This document shows, piece by piece, positions 15,778 through 25,230 of a stretch of DNA of 43,402 nucleotides (its first letter is position 1; the number at the start of each line of letters is the position of its first letter). The notes beneath the pieces were generated by a model that did not search any database, was not told the origin of the DNA, and saw nothing but the letters and a program-made list of their open reading frames with translations. The stretch covers positions 4,736 to 48,137 of the forward strand of contig CAQYCU010000008.1 in the NCBI GenBank assembly GCA_948919095.1. Reading direction: 5' to 3'. This DNA is from an uncultured Clostridia bacterium. GTDB lineage: Bacteria > Bacillota > Clostridia > TANB77 > CAG-508. The position numbers and the translations under genes were made by a program.

Positions 15778-17742
15778 TGAAAGAATTATCAATTGATATT
15801 GAAACATTTTCTTCAGTTGATATTGGAAAAGCAGGACTTTTTAAATATGTTCAGTCAAAGGACTTTGAAATATTATTATTTGCGTATAGCGTGGATAATG
15901 GACCTGTAAAAGTAATAGACCTAGCAAGAGGAGAGCAGCTACCAGCAGAAATAATAGCTGCTCTTTCTGATAAAAATATTATAAAAACAGCATATAATGC
16001 GGCATTTGAGTGGTACTGTCTTAATAAATTTTGGAAGACGCCTATTTCACAATGGCAATGTACTATGATTAAAAGTTTGTATGCTGGATACCCAGCAGGT
16101 TTAAAAGCAATAGGTGATGCAATGGGACTATCAGAAGATAAAAAGAAATTAATGACAGGAAAAGCACTAATCCGATACTTTTGTATCCCCTGTAAACCCA
16201 CTAAGTCGAATGGTGGCAGGACTAGAAACTTTCCAAAGCATGATGAAGAAAAATGGAAATTGTTTAAAGAATACAACGCTCAAGACGTTGTAACTGAAAT
16301 AGAAATAAAAAATAGATTATCAAAAATAAGTTTTCCACAAAATGAACAAAAATTGTGGGAACTGGATGTATTAATGAATGCTTGTGGTGTAAAAATTGAT
16401 AAAGACTTAGTTGATGGAGCACTAGAAATTGCAAGCATAAGAACTGAGCAACTATTAACTGAAGCGCAACAACTATCAGGGCTTAACAACCCAAACTCAA
16501 TAGCACAATTAAAAGAATGGCTTGAAACTGAAACAGGACAAGAAGTTAATAGTCTAAATAAAAAAGACGTTCCAGCATTAATAGAAAATACAGACTCTGA
16601 AAAAGTGAAAAGAATGCTAGAAATTAGACAAGAACTTTCAAAGACAAGCACGAAAAAATACGATGCAATGAAAATAGCAGCTGGAGATGACAGCAGAGTA
16701 CGAGGACTATTACAATTCTATGGAGCAAACAGAACAGGAAGATGGGCTGGCCGATTAGTCCAGGTACAAAACCTACCACAAAACCATCTAAACATGCTAC
16801 CATTTGCGCGAGAATTAGTCAAAAATCGAAATTTAGATGCAATACAACTAATTTATCGGAAATATTCCAAGCACTCTTTCACAGCTAATTAGAACAGCTT
16901 TTATACCAGAAGAAGGTTGCAAATTTGTGGTAGCTGACTTTTCAGCAATAGAAGCAAGAGTTATCAGCTGGTTAGCAGCTGAACAGTGGAGACTAGAGGT
17001 GTTCAAAACACACGGAAAAATATATGAAGCTAGTGCATCTCAAATGTTTGGAGTACCAATAGAAAAAATCAAGAAAGGTAATCCAGAATATGAACTTAGG
17101 CAAAAAGGAAAAGTAGCAGAGCTAGCGTTGGGTTACCAGGGAGGACCAGGGGCCTTAATTCAAATGGGAGCGCTAGAAAAAGGACTAACTGAAGAAGAAC
17201 TACCCGAAATCGTACAACGTTGGAGAAACTCAAATAAAAGAATAGTAGATTTATGGTACACAATACAAAATTGTGCAATAAATTGCTTAAAAACTGGTCA
17301 ATCCCAAGCAATGCAAAAAAATATATACTTCAGTATTGAAAATGGCAATCTAGCAATTACACTTCCTAGTAAACGACAACTATTTTATATAGCACCAAAA
17401 TTGGAAATTAATCAGTTTGGAAGTGAAGCACTAAGCTATATGGGACAAAATCAAACTACAAAGAAATGGGAACGAATACCGACCTACGGCGGAAAACTAA
17501 CAGAAAATATAATTCAAGCAATAGCGAGAGACTGCCTAGCTGAAGCAATTAAAAATTTAGTAAGTAAGGAGTATAAAGTGTTATTTCATATACATGACGA
17601 GGTAATTTGTGAAGTACCAAAAAATGATGAAAAGTTCAATATAGAAAATGCAATAGAAATAATGTGCCATGTGCCAGAATGGGCGGAAGGACTACCTCTA
17701 AACGCAGACGGGTTTGAAAGTGATTATTATAAAAAGGAGTAA
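15777..17742 (+). CDS. Phage family-A DNA polymerase with 3'-5' exonuclease, read with one CGG +1 shift
   Basis: Replicative polymerase, 654 residues after the shift, the normal length for this phage family. Exonuclease motifs: SIDIETFSS (D7, E9), NAAFEWYCL and YNAQDVVTEIE. The first frame ends 12 codons beyond CGG at 16857. Skipping C16857 gives LIY-GNIPSTLSQLIRTAFIPEEG, the conserved sequence before motif A (VADFSAIEARVISWLA). The finger helix RQKGKVAELALGYQGG and motif C FHIHDEVICEVP follow. Either part alone lacks an intact active site. Ordinary CGA arginine codons occur just upstream (KNRNLD), so only CGG behaves this way. Confidence 0.9.
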
Positions 17743-17747
17743 AATCG

Positions 17748-17910
17748 ATGAGTTATACTGAATTACTAAAAAATTATTTACGGAAAACGAAGAAATGTAG
17801 ATAAAAGAGTATATAAGCTTATGAGCAGTATATACAGAGGAGAAAACAATAATAGATTTACACTAGAACAGGTAGAAAAACAATTATTTAGCAAAGGAGA
17901 AAAAGCATGA
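17748..17910 (+). CDS. Small phage protein, read with one CGG +1 shift (paralogue of 18966-19124)
   Basis: 53 residues after the shift. ATG 17748 follows AAAGGAG. The first 11 codons reach TTA then CGG (17781). Skipping C17781 gives NYL-GKRRNVDKRVYKLMSSIYRGENNNRFT, ending in TGA (17908-17910), which overlaps the next ATG. It aligns along its whole length with the 52-residue product of 18966-19124 (KEYL-GEDRH...KKMFKFMYSAYR...NGRIT), where the same place reads TTA GGA without the C. Function unknown. Confidence 0.75.
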
Positions 17911-18254
17911 ATATTAAAGAAGCAGATGAATACTTAAGAGCATTGCTAAGAGATTCAAAAGGTTCGGACGAATTAAAGGCATTCGGATGGGTTTATGCAA
18001 AAGAAGCACTCCAAACATTATTAGATTCAAAAAAGAACAATAGCTGTGATGTAACAAATGAATACATTGATATGTTAGATGCATTTAGTTGTGATTTTAG
18101 CAAAGATAAATTACAAGATAATTTGAACTGCTATGGGGATGTGCAATTCACTTTTCCAGTTTCGGAAAGACTGGTAAATGACATAGAAACGCTACAAAAA
18201 TTAGCATTTGATTTAAGACACAATAAATTAAAAATTATAGATACTACTAAATAA
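17907..18254 (+). CDS. Hypothetical phage protein
   Basis: 115 residues, MNIKEADEYLRALLRD; overlaps the previous stop (ATGA). It is helical and acidic with isolated Cys residues and no recognised family. Position within the replication module suggests an accessory role only. Confidence 0.6.
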   Translation: MNIKEADEYLRALLRDSKGSDELKAFGWVYAKEALQTLLDSKKNNSCDVTNEYIDMLDAFSCDFSKDKLQDNLNCYGDVQFTFPVSERLVNDIETLQKLAFDLRHNKLKIIDTTK

Positions 18255-18268
18255 AAAAGGAGTAGTAC

Positions 18269-18319
18269 ATTGAAAACTTAATAAAATACCAAAGTTTACT
18301 AGACGAAAAAATATTTTAA
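18269..18319 (+). CDS. Possible 16-residue ORF with ATT start
   Basis: AAAAGGAG lies 6 nt before ATT at 18269, which opens IENLIKYQSLLDEKIF. ATT is a rare start. This may be a remnant of a gene that lost its ATG, or chance. Confidence 0.2.
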   Translation: MENLIKYQSLLDEKIF

Positions 18320-18351
18320 ATTTTTTTTAGAAAAACTATTGACTTTTGTAC

Positions 18352-18378
18352 CACAAAAAGGAGGTGTGTAGAGTGGTA
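18352..18378 (+). promoter_or_regulatory. Stem enclosing the RBS of the RHH gene
   Basis: TACCAC (18352-18357) pairs with GTGGTA (18373-18378), with flanking T and A runs that can extend the stem. The RBS AAAGGAGG is in the loop and the GTG start is in the right arm. It could be an autoregulatory site at RNA or DNA level. Confidence 0.4.
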
Positions 18379-18546
18379 AAAAAGAAGATGGGTAGACCTA
18401 CTCAAAACCCAAAATCTAGTTCAATACACATAAGGTTAGATAATGAAAGTCTAAGAATTTTAGACAATTATTCTAAACAAGAAAGAATTACAAGAACAGA
18501 AGGGGTTAGGAGAGGAATACAAAAATTAAAAAAAGATTTAAAATAA
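18373..18546 (+). CDS. Ribbon-helix-helix (CopG/Arc-like) DNA-binding protein
   Basis: 57 residues from GTG 18373, after AAAGGAGG at normal spacing. A basic N-terminus (KKKMGRPTQNPKS) leads to the beta strand SSIHIRLDNESLRILD and two helices (YSKQERITRTEGVRRGIQKLKKDL), the RHH arrangement. Such small phage proteins are usually autoregulatory repressors. It is followed by a hairpin that is a terminator for the opposite strand. Confidence 0.75.
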   Translation: MVKKKMGRPTQNPKSSSIHIRLDNESLRILDNYSKQERITRTEGVRRGIQKLKKDLK

Positions 18547-18619
18547 AAAGAGAGTGTTTTGCTCTGTCTGGTAAACTAACAAAACACTCAAGTGTCGAAA
18601 TACTTGTAAAAGTAAATCT
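18540..18619 (-). ncRNA. Putative minus-strand small RNA
   Basis: On the minus strand there is an extended -10 promoter: TTGAAA (18654-18649), 17 bp, TGC-TAAAAT (18631-18626). About 30 nt after the expected start comes a perfect 10-bp stem (18580-18589 with 18552-18561) and the tail TCTTTTTATTTT, a good intrinsic terminator on that strand only. The loop is TTAGTTTACCAGACAGAG. No ORF fits. The promoter region is itself an imperfect palindrome (18598-18614 with 18645-18660). Confidence 0.5.
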
Positions 18620-18690
18620 AAGTATATTTTAGCATAAATATACCTACTTTTCAAGTATTTAGAAAGATATTTGAAAGGTAGGATTTTATT

Positions 18691-18966
18691 ATGGAAACTA
18701 AACTAAATGAATTAGTACTTTGGAGTAAGCCAAAAAGAGTAAAAGATAATTGGTTTAATGCAATTATTGAGAAGACTAAATATGAATCAAGAAATATACA
18801 ATTTATTATAAGATGCAATTATAACGAATTAAGCTATATTGTAGTAAGCGTATATCCGCTTACTGAAAAAGAAATAGATAACATAAATCTTGATAATTAT
18901 ATATTTGACAATGGGAATCCAAAATTTAGACTGGGATTACCACTAAAGAAAGAAGGTGTTAGATAA
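18691..18966 (+). CDS. Hypothetical phage protein
   Basis: 91 residues, RBS AAAGGTAGG, METKLNELVLWSKPKRVKDNWFNAII. Mixed alpha/beta with no recognised domain. The TAA overlaps the next ATG. Located upstream of the primase. Confidence 0.55.
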   Translation: METKLNELVLWSKPKRVKDNWFNAIIEKTKYESRNIQFIIRCNYNELSYIVVSVYPLTEKEIDNINLDNYIFDNGNPKFRLGLPLKKEGVR

Positions 18967-19124
18967 TGGAATACACAATTTTCTTAAAAGAATATTTAGG
19001 AGAAGATAGACACTCATATACAAAAAAAATGTTTAAATTTATGTATTCAGCTTATAGAGCTGTAGAGAACGGAAGAATAACGTGGGAGAGAGTATTAGAA
19101 CTATTAGATAAAAAAGGAGTGTAA
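18966..19124 (+). CDS. Small phage protein, paralogue of 17748-17910
   Basis: 52 residues, MEYTIFLKEYLGEDRHSYTK, one uninterrupted frame. It shares the YT..LK.YLG..R......K...K.M.S.YR...N.R.T pattern with the shifted 17748-17910 product. It shows that the glycine after YL is normally encoded by GGA with no preceding C. Function unknown. Confidence 0.7.
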   Translation: MEYTIFLKEYLGEDRHSYTKKMFKFMYSAYRAVENGRITWERVLELLDKKGV

Positions 19125-19130
19125 TGGATT

Positions 19131-21573
19131 ATGCAAAAATTTAAAATAGCAGTAGCAAAAAATAGATTTGATAAAAACTGTATAAATACAGAAATGACAT
19201 GGGAAGATTTTTTACGACGAATTGCAATACCTATTAAAACTCCTGAAAACTATGAACAATTTATAAGTTTGCCAAAACCTAAACAAGATGAATTAAAAGA
19301 TGTAGGGGGATTTATAGCTGGGGAAACAAAAGATGGTAGAAGACAAGCTACAAGTATAATTAATAGATGTATGATTGTCCTAGATGCAGATAATATTGAA
19401 CCAGGACAAACTCAAAAAATTATAGGATTGGTAGATGGATTAAAGTGTACATACGTTATTTATTCTACAAGAAAGCACAGTTCTTATAAACCACGTTTAA
19501 GGATTGTTATACCTACTAATAGGATTATGACACCAGACGAGTACGAGCCCGTTGCGAGAATGATAGCAAAATCTTTTATGGGTGTATTAGATAAAAGTAC
19601 ATTTGATGTAAACAGAATCATGTATTGGCCTAGTTGTTCAAAAGATAGTGAATTTATATGTACCTATAATCAAGAACAGAGAGGACTAGTAGATGTAGAT
19701 GGAGTACTAGGATTATATAAAAATTGGAAAGACGTGTCAGAGTGGATAAGAGTACCAGGAGAAAATGAGATTGCCATAAAAGATACACAAGGACGAAAAT
19801 TAATGAATCCTTGCGATAAAAAAGGAATAATAGGGGCATTTAATACAGTTTATGATATACATTCAGCAATAACAGAATTTTTAACAGATAGATACGAACC
19901 ACGGAAAAACAGAAGATAAGTATACGCATATTGGAAGTTCTACTGCAAATGGTGCTGTAGTATATACAGACAGTGAAAATGGAGGACAGCATTTATACAG
20001 CTATCATGCAACTGACCCAGCATATAAAAAACAATGTGATGCCTTTAAATTAGTACAGATACATAAGTTTTGGAATGAAGAAGATGAAAATGTAAAAGAA
20101 GGAACACCCTACAATAAATATCCGAGTTATGTAAAAATGTGTGAATTTGCAAGGAGCATTCCAGAAGTATCAAAGGCTTATAATAGAAAACTGTTTCGGA
20201 GAAACTAAAGTAGTTACAAATATAGTAGGAGATGAACATTGGGTGGACAATCTAAAAACTACTGCATCTGGAAAATGGGAAAAAAGTTCCTCCAATATAA
20301 TGCTTATTTTAGAGAATGACCCACGGATTAATAAATAAATTAGTATTTGATAGATTTTCAAATAACTTTTTGAAAATAGATTTTATGCCTTGGGATTATG
20401 CAAAAAAACAAAAAATAGAAGCTTGGGATGACAAAGATGATGACTGCTTAATAAATTATTTAGATAGAAGCCCATACAATATGAGAGTTCCACAAATTTT
20501 AAAAACATCATTAAGCGAACTAGCAGAAAAGAAATCAACTAATGTAGTGACTGATTATTTTAAAAGTTTAAAATGGGATGGAAAACCCAGAATAGATACA
20601 TTGCTTATTGACTATTTTGGTACAGAAGATACAGCATATTCAAGAGAAATATTACGAAAAGAATTAGTAGCTGTAGTTAAAAGAATTATAGAAGAAAGAC
20701 CAGTAAAATTTGACCAGATGGTAATTTTAATGGGAGCACAAGGTATAGGGAAAAGTACATTCTTATCAAAACTAGGAAAGCAGTGGTACACAGATTTTAA
20801 GTTAAAATTAGACGACAAGGACACACTAGTGACATTACAAAAGTATATGATTGTAGAGGTTGGCGAGTTGGCTGGTTTTAATAAAGTAGAAGTATCAGCT
20901 CTTAAAAACTTTATGAGTCAAACAACTGATACTTATAGAGCTCCTTACGATAGAAGAACCACAGAACATCCAAGGCATTATGTTTTGTTTGGTACTACCA
21001 ATGATAATGAATTTTTAAAGGATGCAACGGGAGAAAGAAGGTTTTGGCCTATTGAGTGCTTAGAACAAAGACCAACCAAAAGTGTATTTAATGCCTTAAC
21101 TCCAGAAGAAGTAGACCAAATTTGGGCGGAAGCAGTGTATTTATATGGAGAGGGCGAAAGCTTAGAATTAAGTGACGAAGCTAAAAAACTAGCAACGTTA
21201 CATCAAGAAATGCACAAGGTTGTGCATCCATGGGAGGGAATAATTAGAGAATTTATAACGGCTAAAGTTCATAAAGATTGGATGAGACAAACTGAAGTTT
21301 TTGGGACAAGCATTGCAGAAGACAATGAAAATGTAATTGACAGGGATAGGGTTTGTGCAGTACAGATTTGGTGTGAGTGCTTAGGCAATGGAAGTGCAAG
21401 AAACATGACAGTTGCAGACAGTAAAAGGATAAATGACATTTTAGACACATTGAAATTTGAAGATAGAAAACTGACAAGAGGTAAAACAACGTTATATTTT
21501 CGGGAAAAAGTATGGTAAACAAAAAGGATTTAGAATTGAATTTTTGCAACCAGTTCAACCAATACAACAGTAA
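19131..21573 (+). CDS. Phage primase / VirE-type helicase, read with four CGG +1 shifts
   Basis: Replication initiator protein, 812 residues when all shifts are made. The N-terminal part has archaeo-eukaryotic primase-like motifs: IVLDADNIEPG and STRKHSSYKPRLRIVIP. The C-terminal part is a VirE/D5-like ATPase with Walker A GAQGIGKST, GTTNDNEFLKDATGERRFWP and QTTDTYRAPYDRR. Frame breaks at CGG 19902 (EP-GKTEDKYTHIG), 20197 (KLF-GETKVVTNIVGDEHW), 20324 (NDP-GLINKLVFDRFSNNF) and 21501 (LYF-GKKYGKQKGFRIEF) each rejoin conserved sequence with Gly. Without the last shift the protein stops five codons later, at 21516. Four shifts in one essential-type gene imply near-complete efficiency if the protein is made. 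Confidence 0.88.
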
Positions 21574-21808
21574 AAGAGGAAGCGCATTGCAAAAATGGTT
21601 GCACTAAAAAATATTGATATTTACATTAAAAATGCAATTTTGCAACTAGTTCAACCCAAAAATACATATAGATATATAAAATTAGGTATAAATGCGTATA
21701 AATGCGTAATGTACGCCTAATATTATATAAAACAATAGGAAAAAACGGTTGCACGGTTGCAAAAACAAAGAAAACCATTGTGAGAGTGAGAAAAAATAGT
21801 GCAACCAA
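21544..21808. repeat. Iteron-like GGTTGCA repeats and AT-rich segment: candidate replication origin
   Basis: TTGCAACCAGTTCAACC (21544) recurs with one change at 21640. GGTTGCA occurs at 21597 and as a tandem CGGTTGCA pair (21746-21761). The inverse TGCAACC is at 21800. Between them lie tandem TAAATGCGTA copies, a GCGTA/TACGC hairpin and an AT-rich tract. The stretch 21574-21843 has no convincing gene and directly follows the primase gene, a common place for phage origins. Confidence 0.4.
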
Positions 21809-21843
21809 TAAAAAATATAAAAAAAAGAAAGGAAACGATAAAA

Positions 21844-22182
21844 ATGAATAATTTTGAAAATATTTCAGGATATACATCTATACCACTGATTACATCTGGA
21901 GAAATAAAAAACATAAATACAAATGCTAGTAGTGAGGACTTTGAGTATCTAGTAAATGAACTAGATTTTATTAGGATATACAACGAGCTTACAGGAGAGT
22001 TTAAAAGACTAGAATTAAGAAATAGGGGACAGAAAAACATATTAATTGAGCCTCGTTATAACACAGAAGATACTGCAGACATATGCATAGGGGTAAGAAA
22101 TGAGCAGGAACTCGCAGATGTATTACAAATTATTACAGAACTAAGTAGCTTATACGATATTGATTGGTACAAACAAGCATAA
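21844..22182 (+). CDS. Hypothetical phage protein
   Basis: 112 residues, ATG 21844 after AAAGGAAA. MNNFENISGYTSIPLITSGEIKNI; alternating beta and helix, acidic. No family recognised. Lies between the primase and the VRR-NUC gene. Confidence 0.55.
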   Translation: MNNFENISGYTSIPLITSGEIKNINTNASSEDFEYLVNELDFIRIYNELTGEFKRLELRNRGQKNILIEPRYNTEDTADICIGVRNEQELADVLQIITELSSLYDIDWYKQA

Positions 22183-22198
22183 TAAGGAGCAAAAGCAA

Positions 22199-22544
22199 AT
22201 GCTAGAAAAAGAAATCGAGAAAAAACTACGAGAAAAAGCAAAATCCTTGGGAGGTAAAGCCTATAAGTTTGTGAGTCCAAACAACAATCGGTGTGCCTGA
22301 CCGAATTGTAGTTTTGCCAGGAAATAAAGTAGGATTTGTGGAGCTGAAGAAACCAGGAGAAGAACCACGAAAAATTCAAAAAGCACAAATACGATTTTTA
22401 CGAAAATTAGGTTGCAAAGTAGCAGTAATAGACTCAGAAAGTCAAATAGATAAATTTTTAAATGAAATAGGAGGAAATATAGATGTCGATATCAAAAGCC
22501 AAAAAAGCATTAATATCTTTAAAGGAAAGAGTAGCATATTTTGA
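22199..22544 (+). CDS. VRR-NUC domain nuclease, read with one CGG +1 shift
   Basis: 114 residues after the shift. ATG 22199, RBS AAGGAG. N-terminal helix, then SPNNN and CGG at 22289. Skipping C22289 gives NNN-GVPDRIVVLPGNKVGFVELKKPGEEP, which is the VRR-NUC core (GxPD...E-x-K). Unshifted, the protein stops three codons later, before the catalytic residues. This Holliday-junction or flap nuclease family is standard between primase and SNF2 genes in such phages. The 3' end overlaps the next gene by 62 bp. Confidence 0.88.
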
Positions 22545-22737
22545 ATGCTTTGAAGAAGAAATAAAAAACAAAAATAACGAAGAAGAATATCAGGATTCAA
22601 TAAAGTGCAAAAATGAAATAAAAACACTAGTAGAAGCATACGAGAAGCAAGTAGCACTTAACAGAATTTTGAATAGCAGAGTTTGTGCACAAAGAGGACA
22701 ACTAAAAGTACTTTACAGAAAGGACAAACAACAATGA
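22483..22737 (+). CDS. Coiled-coil phage protein
   Basis: 84 residues, ATG 22483 with RBS GGAGG. Heptad-like helices (ALISLKERVAYFECFEEEIKNKNN...). No known family. Starts inside the VRR-NUC frame and its end overlaps the helicase start, so translation is probably coupled. Confidence 0.55.
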   Translation: MSISKAKKALISLKERVAYFECFEEEIKNKNNEEEYQDSIKCKNEIKTLVEAYEKQVALNRILNSRVCAQRGQLKVLYRKDKQQ

Positions 22738-24153
22738 TTTTTAAGCCTTATGAATATCAAGAATATTGCATTAGTCGTTGTATTACAGACGACAAATTGG
22801 GATTAATACTTGATATGGGGTTGGGAAAAACAGTAATAACTCTAACAGCAATAAACGACTTGAAATACAATAGATTCCAAATCAATAAAACACTAGTTAT
22901 AGCACCAAAAACAGTAGCTGAAGATACATGGACCAGGGAACAAGAAAAATGGGAGCATCTAAGATTATTAAGAGTTATACCTGTTCTAGGAACTTTGAAA
23001 AAGCGAATAAAAGCACTAAACACACCAGCTGATGTCTATGTTATAAATCGTGAAAATGTGCAGTGGCTTGTCGAATATTATAAAAATGATTGGCCATTTG
23101 ACACAGTCATAGTTGATGAACTATCAAGTTTTAAAAATCATAATTCTAAGAGATTTAAAGCCTTGAAACTTGTTAGGCCTTTAATTAAAAAAATCATTGG
23201 ACTTACTGGTACACCAGCACCAAATCGGATATATAGATTTATGGGCACAGATTTATTTGTTAGACCAGGGCGAACGATTGGGAAGAACAATAACAAGATA
23301 CAGAGAGGATTACTTTGTACCAGATAAACGAAATGCAATGCAGATATTCTCATACAAACCGAAGGACAAGTCAGTAGAAACAATAAAAAACAAAATATCA
23401 GATATTTGCATAAGTTTATCAGCAAAAGATTATCTTAAAATGCCAGGAAAAGTGGTAGACACAAAATACATAAAATTTGATAATAAGATACAAAAGCAGT
23501 ATGACGATTTTGAAAAAGAAATGTTTATGCAAATAGACGAAGATGAGATTGATGTTACATCTGCGGTTGCATTATCAAATAAACTTTTACAATTTTGCAA
23601 TGGTGCAGTTTACAAAGATGACAGAGAAGAATATGTTGAAGTTCATAACAAAAAAATTGAAGCGCTTTTAGAAATCTTAGAATCTTTACAAGGACAATCT
23701 GTATTAGTGTTTTATAACTTTAGACATGACCTAGAAAGAATTGAAAAAGAATTAAAAAAATTAAAATTAAGATATGGAATCTTAAAAGATAGTAACGACA
23801 TTGCAAAGTGGAATAATAGAGAACTAGATGTTTTATTAGCACATCCAGCAAGTGCAGCGTATGGATTGAATTTACAAGACGGTGGAAATCACATAGTGTG
23901 GTTTGGATTAAACTACAGCTTAGAGCTATATCAGCAAGCAAATGCGAGATTGTACAGGCAGGGGCAACAAAACACAGTGTTTATTCATAATCTTGTGGTT
24001 GATGGATGCAGAGACATAGACGTATTAGATGCGTTAGAGAATAAAAACAGTAATCAAGAAGCTCTACTTGCGAGCTTAAAAGCAAGAATTAAAAAAGTGA
24101 AGGAGGTATATGGCAGTGGAATTAGAGAAGATGAAAAAAGCAGAAATAATTGA
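22734..24153 (+). CDS. SNF2-family helicase, read with one CGG +1 shift
   Basis: DNA-dependent ATPase, 472 residues after the shift. ATG 22734 after AGAAAGGA. Motif I DMGLGKTVITL, motif II VIVDELSSFKN, motif III GLTGTPAPN. At CGG 23226 the frame breaks. Skipping the C gives APN-GYIDLWAQIYLLDQGERLGRTITRYREDYF. Motifs V and VI follow: HPASAAYGLNLQDGG and YQQANARLYRQGQ. Neither half alone contains both RecA lobes. The gene sits between VRR-NUC and late-regulator genes, the usual order. Confidence 0.92.
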
Positions 24154-24547
24154 AAAATATAAAGAATTAGAGACAGCATACGATGAATTAGCATCGAGGT
24201 ATGATGCTTTAGACGATTGTTATGCAGAATTAGAAAATAACAAAGATGAATCGTTATACAAAGAAATCTATGAGTTAGAAGACAAAGTTCAAAAATTATT
24301 AGAAACAAGATATACAAACTTTTTAGATACGATTAATACGAATAAAGACTTGCAAAATAAGATATATGCAGTGTTTAAGGAATATTATAACGAATTAGCA
24401 AAACTATATTGTATTGATGTACCAGATTTATTATATAAGACTGAACAAAATAGAAATGTTGATAAATACACAAATGAAAAATTGATTAAAATTTTTGAGG
24501 ATTTTGTGGAAGATTTAGATTTATACGAGAGCATAACAGGAAAGTAA
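24110..24547 (+). CDS. Coiled-coil hypothetical protein
   Basis: 145 residues, ATG 24110 with a strong RBS AAGGAGGT, overlapping the helicase end by 44 bp. MAVELEKMKKAEIIEKYKELETAYDELASRYDALDD is an acidic coiled coil. Function unknown. Confidence 0.6.
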   Translation: MAVELEKMKKAEIIEKYKELETAYDELASRYDALDDCYAELENNKDESLYKEIYELEDKVQKLLETRYTNFLDTINTNKDLQNKIYAVFKEYYNELAKLYCIDVPDLLYKTEQNRNVDKYTNEKLIKIFEDFVEDLDLYESITGK

Positions 24548-24585
24548 TTAAATGTATTCAAAATAAATACAGGAGGAATACTTTA

Positions 24586-24996
24586 GTGAATAAAAAAGAT
24601 TTAGAGCAATATGTGAATTTAAAAAGAGAAATTACATATCTCGAAAAGAAAATAAATAAATTAGAGCAGAAAAGTACAATAACATCGGATTACGTTCAAA
24701 CGGGATTTATAGGGAAACGAAAAAAAGTCTCAACAATAGTTGGTATTGATGAAAAACAGCAAAAAAGATTAAGTAAATATAAAACACGATTACAAAGTTT
24801 TAAATTACAGCTAGACCAAAAAAGAGTAGAACTAGAAGAATTTATTGAACAAATTGATGATACAGAGCTAAGACTGATAATTAGATACAGATATGAAGAT
24901 GACTTCAGCTGGATAAAGATTATGCATCTTATGAAATATAATAATGAAAGCACTGCAAGAATGAGGGTTGATAGATTTTTAGAAAAAATTTTATAG
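24586..24996 (+). CDS. ArpU/DUF1492-like late transcription regulator
   Basis: 136 residues from GTG 24586 (RBS GGAGG). An N-terminal coiled coil (YLEKKINKLEQK) is followed by a linker and a C-terminal region like sigma-factor region 4: LRLIIRYRYEDDFSWIKIMHLMKYNNESTARMRVDRFLEK. Proteins of this type sit at the end of the early region in many Firmicute phages and activate late genes. The promoter and hairpin 30-90 bp downstream are its likely site of action. Confidence 0.7.
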   Translation: MNKKDLEQYVNLKREITYLEKKINKLEQKSTITSDYVQTGFIGKRKKVSTIVGIDEKQQKRLSKYKTRLQSFKLQLDQKRVELEEFIEQIDDTELRLIIRYRYEDDFSWIKIMHLMKYNNESTARMRVDRFLEKIL

Positions 24997-25021
24997 TTGT
25001 GCGTTTTGTGCGTTTTTGATG

Positions 25022-25030
25022 TGTTATAAT
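25022..25030 (+). promoter_or_regulatory. Extended -10 promoter, candidate late promoter
   Basis: TGT-TATAAT (25022-25030) lacks a consensus -35; in its place are two copies of TTGTGCGTTT (24997 and 25006). An activator such as the upstream ArpU-like protein could bind these repeats. Confidence 0.45.
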
Positions 25031-25039
25031 GATAGTATG

Positions 25040-25083
25040 AAAAAGTGTAAATATTTGATTGGTGCAAGATATTTACACTTTTT
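25040..25083 (+). terminator. 15-bp hairpin with T tail, terminator or attenuator
   Basis: AAAAAGTGTAAATAT (25040-25054) and its exact complement (25069-25083) give a 15-bp stem with a 14-nt loop and T5 at the end. It ends the early operon, and it also lies immediately after the expected start of the 25025 promoter, so late transcripts must pass it. Confidence 0.7.
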
Positions 25084-25094
25084 GACTTAAATAT

Positions 25095-25170
25095 TGCGAG
25101 ATAACATTAATGGCAGATATTCAGTCTCATAAGCTGAAAGGTGTAAGTTCGATTCTTACTCTCGTAACCA
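25095..25170 (+). tRNA. Prophage tRNA-Met-like gene (CAT anticodon)
   Basis: Acceptor TGCGAGA pairs with TCTCGTA (one G-T pair), discriminator A, encoded CCA (25168-25170). The anticodon arm TCAGT/GCTGA has loop CTCATAA, giving CAT with U33 and A37. The T arm is canonical: GTAAG/CTTAC with TTCGATT. The D arm is weak, with one extra base before it, GG in the loop and only about three pairs. It could be elongator Met, or Ile with a modified C34. Phage tRNAs usually offset codon-use differences; this one does not read CGG. Confidence 0.65.
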
Positions 25171-25230
25171 AAAGTGTGATACTAGATAAACACAAGCTAT
25201 ATCATATACCATATTCTTTTCTTATGTATT

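Noticed and set aside
21597..21808. CRISPR array
   Set aside because: Repeats are only 7-17 bp, irregularly spaced and in both orientations. No cas genes are present.
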